DNA of 13,643 nucleotides from an uncultured Clostridia bacterium (GTDB taxonomy: Bacteria > Bacillota > Clostridia > Christensenellales > Aristaeellaceae), in contig CAKUAV010000082.1 in assembly GCA_934636425.1 (NCBI GenBank), positions 1 to 13,643 on the forward strand. Reading direction: 5' to 3'. Positions 6,616 through 12,560 of the stretch are shown here, piece after piece (the first letter of the stretch is position 1; each line of letters begins with the position of its first letter). Below the pieces are notes generated by a model. It saw nothing but the letters and a program-made list of their open reading frames with translations. It was not told the origin of the DNA and ran no database searches. Position numbers and translations under genes: made by a program.

Positions 6616-6793
6616 GAGAGCTCGAGAGGGCCGAAATCCTCCTGAGCTTTCAACCGCACCCGGCAGCGCGTGCGGTGGGGGAACGACTTTTCGCGGCGGA
6701 AAATCCCATTTCCCGAGCCAAACTGAGAAAATAGCGTCTGGCCGGGAGTGTGCCCCCGTTCACCCGGCTGTCAGGAGCTTTTTGACAAGCTGA
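6595..6793. repeat. intergenic repeat, copy B (MITE-like)
   Basis: The partner of the repeat at 1092-1297, in the same orientation. It begins CGGACTGTCGAAAA and ends TTTTTGACAAGCTGA, with the shared core AAAATCCCATTTCC at 6700-6713. The middle is the most diverged part. Its left end overlaps the 3' end of the YitT-family gene and provides that gene's TAG stop. The right end carries AGCTTTTTGACAAGCT, which can fold on itself. No coding potential is evident. Confidence 0.75.
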
Positions 6794-6899
6794 CATGGCG
6801 TCGCTATGAGAGGACGGGCAGAGAAGGAAAATTTGCCTCCATGCTGTTCGCGTCTCTCTGCCGCGCATTGCTTTCCCCAGCTTTTTCCGTGAAGCGCCG

Positions 6900-6951
6900 A
6901 AAAAAGCCCCTCTGTGAGGCCGCGGGACGCGGCTTTCTCGCAGAGGGGCTT
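6900..6951 (-). terminator. terminator of the glycosyltransferase gene
   Basis: On the minus strand the stem AAGCCCCTCTG (6951-6941) pairs with CAGAGGGGCTT (6914-6904), then a run of T at 6905-6900. The interior holds a second stem, GCCGCG with CGCGGC. It begins 3 bases after the glycosyltransferase stop codon. The region just upstream (6794-6899) holds only an 8 bp inverted repeat, GGCAGAGA/TCTCTGCC (6817-6824 and 6855-6862). Confidence 0.88.
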
Positions 6952-6954
6952 GTC

Positions 6955-7800
6955 TTATTCCTCGATCTGCGGGCCATGACAGCCGAAGCGCTCGTACATC
7001 TCGCGCTCCGCCTCCTGATAAAAGCAGTTCAGGCGGCCCAGGTAGCGCTTTTTCCAGGGCTTGTTGCGGCCGCAGTAGTGTATGACGGCGGTGTTGCGGC
7101 GAATCCAGTCGAGCGTCAGGCGGCGGTCGCCCGGCATGGGCACGGCGAAGAGCCGCTCGGTCATGTTGTAGATATAGCTGTCCAGCGCGATGATGCGCTG
7201 CCCGTACAGCGCGCTGATCACGTCCTGATCGGGCAGAATGAGCGAGTTTTTGTGCTTTTCGATGTAGTCGAACACATCCGCTTCGTTCTGCTCGCGGCGC
7301 AGGCGGGCGAGGTTCATCAGCAGCACGCCGGAATTGATGTAGGGGCTGCTCTCGTCCATGTCCAATCGCAGCTCGTTCATCTTCTGCATGAGCCCCTTGA
7401 CGTGCGAGGCCGCGGCGAAGAGCGCATCGCCCATGGGCATATTGTACAGCGCATCGAGCGGACGGTTGACGACGAGATCGGGGTCGAGATAGAGCGCGCG
7501 CTCGAGCGTTTCGGGCAGATAGCGCGCGGCGAATATGCGGTAGTAGATTTCCTTCGGATAGCGCGACGTGGTGGGCGCGCCCTCGAGACCGCGCGGATCG
7601 GCCTGAACGGCGGTCAGCTCGCCGCGCCCCGCGAGGATGCGGCGCGTGTCCGCGAGCGCATTTTCGCGCACCTGTGTGTGCAGCAGCCAGATGTGAAAAT
7701 CGCTGCCCGGATTGCTGCTCAGCAGCGAGGTCAGCATGACGTTCAGGCAGGGAATGTAGGCTTCGTTGAGCGTGACCAGTATGTTGAGGGGCGTGTTCAT
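6955..7800 (-). CDS. family 8 glycosyltransferase
   Basis: A 281 aa retaining glycosyltransferase of the GT8 type (LgtC/glycogenin-like). It would transfer a sugar, usually Gal or Glc from a UDP donor, to a cell-surface glycan or similar acceptor. The N-terminus MNTPLNILVTLNEAYIPCL is the usual GT8 opening strand. The metal-binding DxD motif is DPD at 106-108 within RALYLDPDLVV. INSGVLLMNL is at 155-164, LPDQDVIS at 189-196 and HYCGRNKPWK at 241-250, all in the family order. There is no signal peptide or membrane segment, so it is likely cytoplasmic or membrane-peripheral. GGAGGAAA (7815-7808) precedes the ATG. It is a single-gene unit, with a divergent Asp-box gene upstream. Donor and acceptor cannot be told from sequence. 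Confidence 0.93.
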   Translation of the reverse strand: MNTPLNILVTLNEAYIPCLNVMLTSLLSSNPGSDFHIWLLHTQVRENALADTRRILAGRGELTAVQADPRGLEGAPTTSRYPKEIYYRIFAARYLPETLERALYLDPDLVVNRPLDALYNMPMGDALFAAASHVKGLMQKMNELRLDMDESSPYINSGVLLMNLARLRREQNEADVFDYIEKHKNSLILPDQDVISALYGQRIIALDSYIYNMTERLFAVPMPGDRRLTLDWIRRNTAVIHYCGRNKPWKKRYLGRLNCFYQEAEREMYERFGCHGPQIEE

Positions 7801-7841
7801 GGCGTACTTTCCTCCGACGCAGAGATTTTGCGCATAGCTAC

Positions 7842-7870
7842 AGTTTATTGCATACGGCGCAAAAAGTCAA
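7842..7870 (-). promoter_or_regulatory. promoter of the glycosyltransferase gene
   Basis: Minus strand: -35 TTGACT (7870-7865), a 17 base spacer and -10 TAAACT (7847-7842). An 8 bp inverted repeat, TTTTGCGC (7826-7833) and GCGCAAAA (7857-7864), brackets the -10 element. It would suit a regulator, or may be chance. Confidence 0.6.
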
Positions 7871-7914
7871 TGAACGCGCGATGGGAAATGTCACCCGGAC
7901 GCGCTTTTTTACGC

Positions 7915-7943
7915 TTGTCAGGCGGCGGCGCGTCCGCTATAAT
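7915..7943 (+). promoter_or_regulatory. promoter of the Asp-box gene
   Basis: -35 TTGTCA (7915-7920), a 17 base spacer and a perfect -10 TATAAT (7938-7943). It is divergent from the glycosyltransferase promoter, with about 45 bases between the two -35 boxes. It leads into an AGGAGG-preceded gene. Confidence 0.85.
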
Positions 7944-7979
7944 GAAGGCAGTCCATAACAACGACAGGAGGATGAAGCG

Positions 7980-9740
7980 ATGGATAAGATCAGGCAGACC
8001 ATGCTTTCGCGGCTTTCCGACGAGGATCGGGAGGCGCTGCGCGCCGTCTATGCGCCGGTGATCGTGGGCGTGCCGCCGCAGAACGCGTGCAAGTATCTCT
8101 GCGCCGCGCCGGACGGCGAGATTCGCGTCTATGGCGTGCAGAAGGAACACGCCGATCCCGATGAGGAGGGGCGGCGCGTCTATCTGGCCAGCGGCGACTG
8201 CGGCCTGAGCTGGAAAAAGCACATTGTGCCCGAAGACGCGCTGGGCGAGGCGGCCTACAGCCCCGAGACCGGGCTGTACATGCAGTGCTTTCCGCAGGAG
8301 GGGCGCAAGACCTATCCCGCGGACTATCCCGACCCGGAGCACGGCAGCTATGTGCTGATCAACCATGCGGGCTACGACGCGCCGGCTGAGAAGATCGTGC
8401 GGCTGTATGACAAGACGCTGCATTTCATGAAGCTGCCCTATTACATCGCCAGCCGCAGCCGCTGGCTGGTCGCTGCGGAATACCGCTATCCCGACACGGA
8501 AAAGTTCATCGTCACGGCCATTTCGGACGACGACGGCGAGACATGGCGCGTTCAGGAGCTGCCGCACGCGCCGCTGTTCGTGCCCGCGCCGCCGCACAGG
8601 GGCACGCGCTGGCAGGACTATTCGTGCGAGCCGACGGTGGTCGAGCTGTCGGACGGCACGCTGCTCATGCACGAGCGCACGTCGCTGGACTTCCACTACA
8701 TGCGCCTGTCCCACGACGGTGGCGAGACATGGAGCGAGCCCCAGCCGTCGCTCTTCCACGGCACGCTGACAATGCCCGTGCTGCATAAGCTCTCCGACGG
8801 GCGGATACTGCACTTCTGGTGCAACAACCAGCCGCTGCCCGAAATGGATCACGAGGCGCAGTGGCCGCCGCTCGGCCGCGATGAAAAGACCGGCGTGTGG
8901 GAGGACGTGTTCACCAACCGCGACGTGAATCACCTCGCCATATCGGAGGACGACGGCAAGAGCTGGAGGGGCTTTCGCGAGCTGTATCTCAACGGCCTGC
9001 GCAACCGCGAGGATTTCCGCTCGACGGGCGGCACCGATTCGCGCGACAAGAGCGTGCATCAGGGCGAGCTGCTCGAGCTGCCCTTCGGCAAGGTGCTGAT
9101 CTCGTTCGGCCAGAATGCCGCCGCGCGCAGGATGATGATATTCGATCCCGCATGGCTGTATGAGACGGCGCGCACGGAGGACTTCCGCTATGGGCTCGAC
9201 CATGTGACGACGCATATGTATGTGCGCAGCAACTCGGGCGGCTATCGCGGCTTTTCCGGCCATTGCTCGTGGAACCGCCTGCCCGGCGCGCTGCTCTGTC
9301 AGGATCCCGACGGCAATTTCGAGGAGGCGCTGCTGATCGCCCGCGTGCGCGATGAGCGGCTGCTGTTCGAAAGGCAGGGCGCTGTGTGGAACTTCCCGGC
9401 GGCGAAGCGCGGCCATGTCGACATACGGCTGCGCGTGCGGGGCGCGGGCGTGCGCGTGTGCCTGACCGACCACTGGTACAACGCCTGCGACGAGACGGTG
9501 GGGGACGTCGCGCCGGCGCGCTTTGACATTGGCGATGTGGAAAAGGAAAAGTGGATCGACGCGCGCATAGACTACGACGAAAGCGCCGCCCGGCTGAGCC
9601 TGAACGGCGCGCCGGCCGCCGAAGCGCCGCTGCGCTGTGCTGCGCCGTACGGGCTGTGCTACGTCCACATACAGACGCTGGCGGAGGAAGAGGATTTCGC
9701 CGGCACGCTCATCAAAAGGCTGAGCATGGCGGCGGACTGA
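7980..9740 (+). CDS. Asp-box (sialidase-fold) glycosidase-like protein, intracellular
   Basis: A 586 aa protein of the sialidase/neuraminidase superfamily, expected to form a six-bladed beta-propeller. Four Asp-boxes (S-x-D-x-G-x-x-W) are visible: SGDCGLSW at 71-78, SDDDGETW at 182-189, SHDGGETW at 244-251 and SEDDGKSW at 322-329. CEPTVVELSDGTLLMHER (216-233) and QGELLELPFGKVLISFGQ (361-378) resemble the strand-turn-strand segments around sialidase active sites. I see no FRIP/RIP motif near the N-terminus. There is no signal peptide or anchor, so it probably acts in the cytoplasm. From about residue 400 a further domain, probably a beta-sandwich, is present. The AGGAGG at 7966-7971 fixes the start. 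Sialidase activity is unproven; another glycoside or a non-catalytic role is possible. Confidence 0.8.
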   Translation: MDKIRQTMLSRLSDEDREALRAVYAPVIVGVPPQNACKYLCAAPDGEIRVYGVQKEHADPDEEGRRVYLASGDCGLSWKKHIVPEDALGEAAYSPETGLYMQCFPQEGRKTYPADYPDPEHGSYVLINHAGYDAPAEKIVRLYDKTLHFMKLPYYIASRSRWLVAAEYRYPDTEKFIVTAISDDDGETWRVQELPHAPLFVPAPPHRGTRWQDYSCEPTVVELSDGTLLMHERTSLDFHYMRLSHDGGETWSEPQPSLFHGTLTMPVLHKLSDGRILHFWCNNQPLPEMDHEAQWPPLGRDEKTGVWEDVFTNRDVNHLAISEDDGKSWRGFRELYLNGLRNREDFRSTGGTDSRDKSVHQGELLELPFGKVLISFGQNAAARRMMIFDPAWLYETARTEDFRYGLDHVTTHMYVRSNSGGYRGFSGHCSWNRLPGALLCQDPDGNFEEALLIARVRDERLLFERQGAVWNFPAAKRGHVDIRLRVRGAGVRVCLTDHWYNACDETVGDVAPARFDIGDVEKEKWIDARIDYDESAARLSLNGAPAAEAPLRCAAPYGLCYVHIQTLAEEEDFAGTLIKRLSMAAD

Positions 9741-9755
9741 CGCGAGGAGGGGCGC

Positions 9756-9917
9756 ATGAACAAGATTCGCATTGTGATGATGGCGGTCAGGAGCGTCCTT
9801 CTGGTGCTGGCGGGGGCGCTGATCGGCCGGGCGCTGGGCGATCCGCTCGGCGGCGCGCTGATTTTTGCGCTGATCGCGGGAATGGGCTGCGTCGTCCGCC
9901 TGATCGTCCGGCGGTGA
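9756..9917 (+). CDS. small glycine-rich membrane protein, array copy 1
   Basis: A 53 aa hydrophobic protein starting MNKIRIVMMAVRSV. The core reads LIGRALGDPLGG and then ALIFALIAGMGC, with small residues spaced as in glycine-zipper membrane helices, and it ends in a basic LIVRR tail. GAGGAGG at 9743-9749 lies 6 bases before the ATG. The gene begins 15 bases after the Asp-box gene and is probably co-transcribed with it. It is a clear paralogue of the 55 aa gene at 10506: both share MNK-R, ALGD--GGA and FALIAG-GC. Function unknown. Two helices forming a hairpin are plausible. Confidence 0.7.
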   Translation: MNKIRIVMMAVRSVLLVLAGALIGRALGDPLGGALIFALIAGMGCVVRLIVRR

Positions 9918-9962
9918 AGCGATTCGATCTGCGCACGCGCCTCTTTTGAAGGAAAGGCAGTC

Positions 9963-10034
9963 ATTGCGGCGCTGCTGACGCTGATCGCGGGAACGGGCAG
10001 CATTGTGTATGCAATCGAGAACAGGGACGAATAA
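9963..10034 (+). pseudogene. decayed small membrane protein, fragment 2
   Basis: This fragment encodes LIAGTGSIVYAIENRDE and a stop, matching the C-terminal third of the 55 aa protein. Just before it is a ribosome-site-like GAAGGAAAGGCAGTCATT, nearly the same as that before the intact gene at 10506, but the ATG and N-terminal half are deleted. No in-frame ATG, GTG or TTG is suitably placed. Confidence 0.65.
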
Positions 10035-10418
10035 CGCGCGCAAGTTCGATAAAAGCGGCTCTTCACGAAAGCGGAGAGAGAAAGCAGGGCGGAAAGAACT
10101 GTCAGGCGCTGGGGTTCCTTCTTTGTCCGTCGTCTCGTGATATAGCTGTGAAATGTGCGGATACGCAACAGAACCTCCATGATGAGTCTGTTATCTGCGC
10201 TGATCGCGGGAACGGGCTGCATTGTGTATGCAATCGACAGCAGGAACGAATAACGCGCGCAAGTTCGATAAAAGCGGCCTTCACGAAAGCGGAGAGAGAA
10301 AGCAGGGCGGAAAGAACTGTCAGGCGCTGGGGTTCCTTCTTTGTCCGTCGTCTCGTGATATAGCTGTGAAATGTGCGGATACGCATCAGAACCTCCATGA
10401 TGAGTCTGTTGTCTGACG
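9981..10418 (+). repeat. two 219 bp tandem units
   Basis: Unit 1 is 9981-10199 and unit 2 is 10200-10418. Each starts with a decayed 3' end of the small membrane protein gene (CTGATCGCGG) and continues with about 150 bp of non-coding DNA. The non-coding parts differ at only a few positions, including one missing base (GGCTCTTCACG versus GGCCTTCACG) and AACA/ATCA. A third start lies at 10419, but there the non-coding insert is absent and the sequence runs on into the site of the gene at 10506. The small inverted repeat AACAGA/TCTGTT is found in the first unit at 10167-10192. Confidence 0.9.
10182..10253 (+). pseudogene. truncated small membrane protein, fragment 3 (23-codon frame)
   Basis: An in-frame ATG gives MSLLSALIAGTGCIVYAID and then SRNE before TAA. 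The C-terminal part matches the intact paralogue; the N-terminal half is replaced by the end of the 219 bp unit's non-coding segment. No ribosome binding site precedes the ATG (the bases are AACCTCC), so I treat it as a remnant, though translation of a micro-peptide is not excluded. Confidence 0.6.
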
Positions 10419-10472
10419 CTGATCGCGGGAGTGGGCTGCATTGTGTATGCAATCGACAACAGGAACGCGTAG
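10416..10472 (+). pseudogene. decayed small membrane protein, fragment 4
   Basis: TLIAGVGCIVYAIDNRNA and TAG (10470-10472) match the C-terminus of the intact paralogue. The ATG present in the preceding unit is here out of frame because of an extra base (GTCTGACG versus ATCTGCG), and an in-frame stop lies at 10401. It cannot be expressed as in the neighbouring unit. Confidence 0.65.
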
Positions 10473-10505
10473 CGCGCGCAAGTTCAAGAAGGGAAGGCAA
10501 TCATT

Positions 10506-10673
10506 ATGAATAAGTTCAGGACGGCGGGTGCGGTGATCATTATGACACTCGCCGCAGTGATTGGTATATTTATCGGCGCGGCGCTGGGCGACGCAGTCGG
10601 CGGCGCGATATTGTTTGCGCTGATCGCGGGTATCGGCTGCATTGTGTATGCAATCGACAACAGGGACGCGTAA
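10506..10673 (+). CDS. small glycine-rich membrane protein, array copy 5
   Basis: A 55 aa hydrophobic protein: MNKFRTAGAVIIMTLAAVIG, then IFIGAALGDAVGGAILFALI, then a short polar end IDNRDA. It has two apolar stretches and a glycine-zipper spacing around GAALGDAVGGA. AAGGGAAGG at 10489-10497 precedes the ATG. It is the only other intact member of the array, and the three fragments upstream preserve its C-terminus rather than that of the 53 aa copy. It is followed by a hairpin at 10697. Function unknown; candidates include a membrane stress peptide or the toxin half of a small hydrophobic toxin system, neither demonstrated. Confidence 0.7.
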   Translation: MNKFRTAGAVIIMTLAAVIGIFIGAALGDAVGGAILFALIAGIGCIVYAIDNRDA

Positions 10674-10696
10674 CGCGCGCGCAAGTCCATAACGAA

Positions 10697-10729
10697 AACG
10701 CCTCGCTGCAAGAACTGCGGCGGGGCGTT
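10697..10729. terminator. bidirectional terminator between convergent units
   Basis: AACGCCTCGCTGCA (10697-10710) pairs with TGCGGCGGGGCGTT (10716-10729), 14 pairs including two G-U when read on the plus strand. On the minus strand it is followed by TTTTCGTT, on the plus strand by CGTCTG. It sits between the stop of the small-protein gene and the stop of the convergent ABC ATPase gene. The weak T runs reduce confidence in efficiency. Confidence 0.6.
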
Positions 10730-10741
10730 CGTCTGTGCGGT

Positions 10742-11539
10742 TTACTTTGAGAGCAGTATGCGGTCGTTGTCCATGGCCTGACCGGCGCCGGCCTTGAAGC
10801 GGGTCAGCAGGTCGTCGATGGTCATGCCGCCGCGCTCCGCGCCGGACACGTCCAGCACGATGCGGCCATCCGACATCATCAGCGTGCGGCTGCCCAGATC
10901 GAGCGCGTGATTCATGTTGTGGGTGATCATCAGGCAGGTGATGCGGCTCTCGGCGACGATGCGGCGGGTGAGCGCAAGCACCTTCTCGGCGGCGGCGGGA
11001 TCGAGCGCGGCGGTGTGCTCGTCCAATAGCAGCAGCTTTGGCGGCACCATTGTGGCCATGAGCAGCGTCAGCGCCTGACGCTGGCCGCCGGAGAGCAGAC
11101 CGACGTTCTGCTTCATGCGGTCTTCAAGCCCCATCTCCAGCATGCTCAGCTGATCGCGGAAGAGCGCCTTGTCCCTTTTCGATATGCGGCTGAAGGGATT
11201 GCCGTGCGAGGAGCGCAGATAGGCCAGCGCGAGGTTTTCCTCGATGGTCATGTTGGGCGCGGTGCCGCGCAGCGGATCCTGAAACAGCCGGCCGATGACG
11301 CGGCTGCGGCGATGCTCGGGCGTGAACGTGATGTCGCGTTTGTCCAGAAGCACGCGCCCCTCGTCCACGATGAAGCCGCCCGATATGGCGTTGAACAGCG
11401 TGGATTTGCCCGCGCCGTTCGAGCCGACGATCGTGACGAATTCGCCCTCGTCCAGATGCAGCGACAGGCCGGAGAGCGCCTTTTTCTCATTGACCGTGCC
11501 GGGATTGAACGTCTTGTGGATGTTCTTTATGTCCAGCAT
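10742..11539 (-). CDS. ABC transporter ATPase, TrpXYZ-like uptake system
   Basis: A 265 aa ATP-binding subunit. Walker A GSNGAGKST is at 39-47, the Q-loop Gln at 87, signature LSGGQ at 149-153, Walker B LLLLDE with the catalytic Glu at 174, and the switch histidine at 207. The intact single domain and its place behind a hydrophobic permease and a binding protein identify an importer. It is of the group found with ABC_sub_bind-type binding proteins, which includes the tryptophan system of streptococci. I prefer the ATG at 11539 to the GTG at 11548: the AAAGGAG at 11556-11550 is 10 bases from the ATG and one base from the GTG. The permease stop codon ends one base before this ATG, so translation is probably coupled. 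It is the last gene of the operon. Confidence 0.93.
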   Translation of the reverse strand: MLDIKNIHKTFNPGTVNEKKALSGLSLHLDEGEFVTIVGSNGAGKSTLFNAISGGFIVDEGRVLLDKRDITFTPEHRRSRVIGRLFQDPLRGTAPNMTIEENLALAYLRSSHGNPFSRISKRDKALFRDQLSMLEMGLEDRMKQNVGLLSGGQRQALTLLMATMVPPKLLLLDEHTAALDPAAAEKVLALTRRIVAESRITCLMITHNMNHALDLGSRTLMMSDGRIVLDVSGAERGGMTIDDLLTRFKAGAGQAMDNDRILLSK

Positions 11540-11540
11540 A

Positions 11541-12446
11541 TCAGACACGCTCCTTTCGCGCGGCCATTTTGCGCTGCTGGAACGCCGCCCACTTTTTGAG
11601 GCTCGGGGCGGCGATGGCCAGCGCCACGATGATCGCCGTGAGCAGCTTCAGGCACTCCACGGGCACGATCTTTGTGTAGAACACAATGGCGTAGATGAAG
11701 CGGTATATCAGCGAGCCGACGATCGCGGCGATGATGCCCTTGACGACGGAGCGCCGCCCCAGCACAGTTTCGCCGATGATCAGGCAGGCCAGCGCGATGA
11801 CCACGATGCCGGTGCCCGAGTTGATGTCCACGGTCTTCTGATACTGGCCGACGATCGCGCCCGAGAGCGCCGTCAGCGCGTTGGCGATACACAGCCCGAC
11901 CGACACGGTGAACGTCGGGTTCAGCGAGGAGGCGCGCACCATGGCCTGATTGTCGCCGGTGGCGCGTATGGACAGACCCAGCCGCGTGCCCATGAACAGC
12001 CAGAGCAGCGCGCCCATGAGGATCGTGACGAACGCGGCGGGAACCAGCTCATAGAACGCGCCCAGCGCGCCGGTCTTTTTGACGATTGTGAACAGCGTGC
12101 TCACGCCCAGCAGGCTCTCGTTGGCCTTCCAGCCCATCGCCATCAGATTGATCGTATATAGGCCGGTGTTGGTGACGATGCCAGCGAGGATCGAGGGCAC
12201 GCCCAGCTGTGTTTGCAGGAACGCGGTGACGAAGCCCGCGCACGCGCCCGCGAGCATGGCGGCCGGCAGCGCCAGGAACGGATGCCCTTTCATGCACAGC
12301 GTGACCGATACGGCCGCGCCCAGCACGAAGCAGCCGTCTGTGGTCAGATCGGCCACATCCAGTATGCGAAAGCTCAGAAACAGCGCCATGGCCACCAGGG
12401 CGTACATAAAGCCCAGCTCCAGGGCAGTCTGTGTGATCAGCAGCAT
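11541..12446 (-). CDS. ABC transporter permease, TrpXYZ-like uptake system
   Basis: A 301 aa protein, hydrophobic almost throughout, of the branched-chain-type permease fold (BPD_transp_2). Recognisable pieces are DVADLTTDGCFVLGAAVS near the N-terminus and MGTRLGLSIRATGDNQAMVR, the cytoplasmic loop that contacts the ATPase. The latter is followed by IVVIALACLIIGETVLG. It ends in a short basic tail. AAAGGAGAA (12460-12452) precedes the ATG. It lies 114 bases after the binding-protein gene and directly abuts the ATPase gene. Two permease subunits are expected to form the membrane channel. Substrate inferred only from family: an aromatic amino acid or another small molecule. Confidence 0.92.
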   Translation of the reverse strand: MLLITQTALELGFMYALVAMALFLSFRILDVADLTTDGCFVLGAAVSVTLCMKGHPFLALPAAMLAGACAGFVTAFLQTQLGVPSILAGIVTNTGLYTINLMAMGWKANESLLGVSTLFTIVKKTGALGAFYELVPAAFVTILMGALLWLFMGTRLGLSIRATGDNQAMVRASSLNPTFTVSVGLCIANALTALSGAIVGQYQKTVDINSGTGIVVIALACLIIGETVLGRRSVVKGIIAAIVGSLIYRFIYAIVFYTKIVPVECLKLLTAIIVALAIAAPSLKKWAAFQQRKMAARKERV

Positions 12447-12467
12447 GGGGATTCTCCTTTCATGGCC

Positions 12468-12487
12468 GCGGCGCGGCGCGGCGCGGC
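12468..12487. repeat. four tandem GCGGC pentamers
   Basis: GCGGC is repeated four times without interruption, just upstream of the permease ribosome binding site. Such a tract could slip in replication and would stiffen the mRNA there. No function is shown. Confidence 0.7.
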
Positions 12488-12491
12488 AGGG

Positions 12492-12528
12492 CGCTTGCCC
12501 GATCGAAGCGCGTCCGACCGGGCAAGCG
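12492..12528 (-). other. intercistronic hairpin in the ABC uptake operon
   Basis: A perfect 10 bp stem, CGCTTGCCCG with CGGGCAAGCG, around a 17 base loop, lies in the 114 base gap between the binding-protein and permease genes. No T run follows on the minus strand, so it is not a normal terminator. In importer operons such hairpins protect the 3' end of the binding-protein message and raise its share over the membrane parts; I infer that here. Confidence 0.65.
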
Positions 12529-12560
12529 GATTATCCTGCGGTATATCTAATAGGAAGAGT

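Noticed and set aside
7845..10043. Open frame of 732 codons on the minus strand opposite the Asp-box gene
   Set aside because: The plus strand has a consensus promoter, AGGAGG site and four Asp-boxes. The minus frame has low-complexity Arg/Ala content and no family likeness.
9981..10418. CRISPR-like or other short regularly spaced repeat array
   Set aside because: There are just two long units of 219 bp with no short repeat/unique spacer alternation and no cas genes; they are explained by duplication of a small gene's 3' end plus an insert.
9659..10459. Minus-strand frame of 266 codons with internal repeats through the 219 bp units
   Set aside because: The internal repeats only mirror the DNA tandem duplication, the frame runs into the Asp-box gene antisense, and no ribosome site precedes it.
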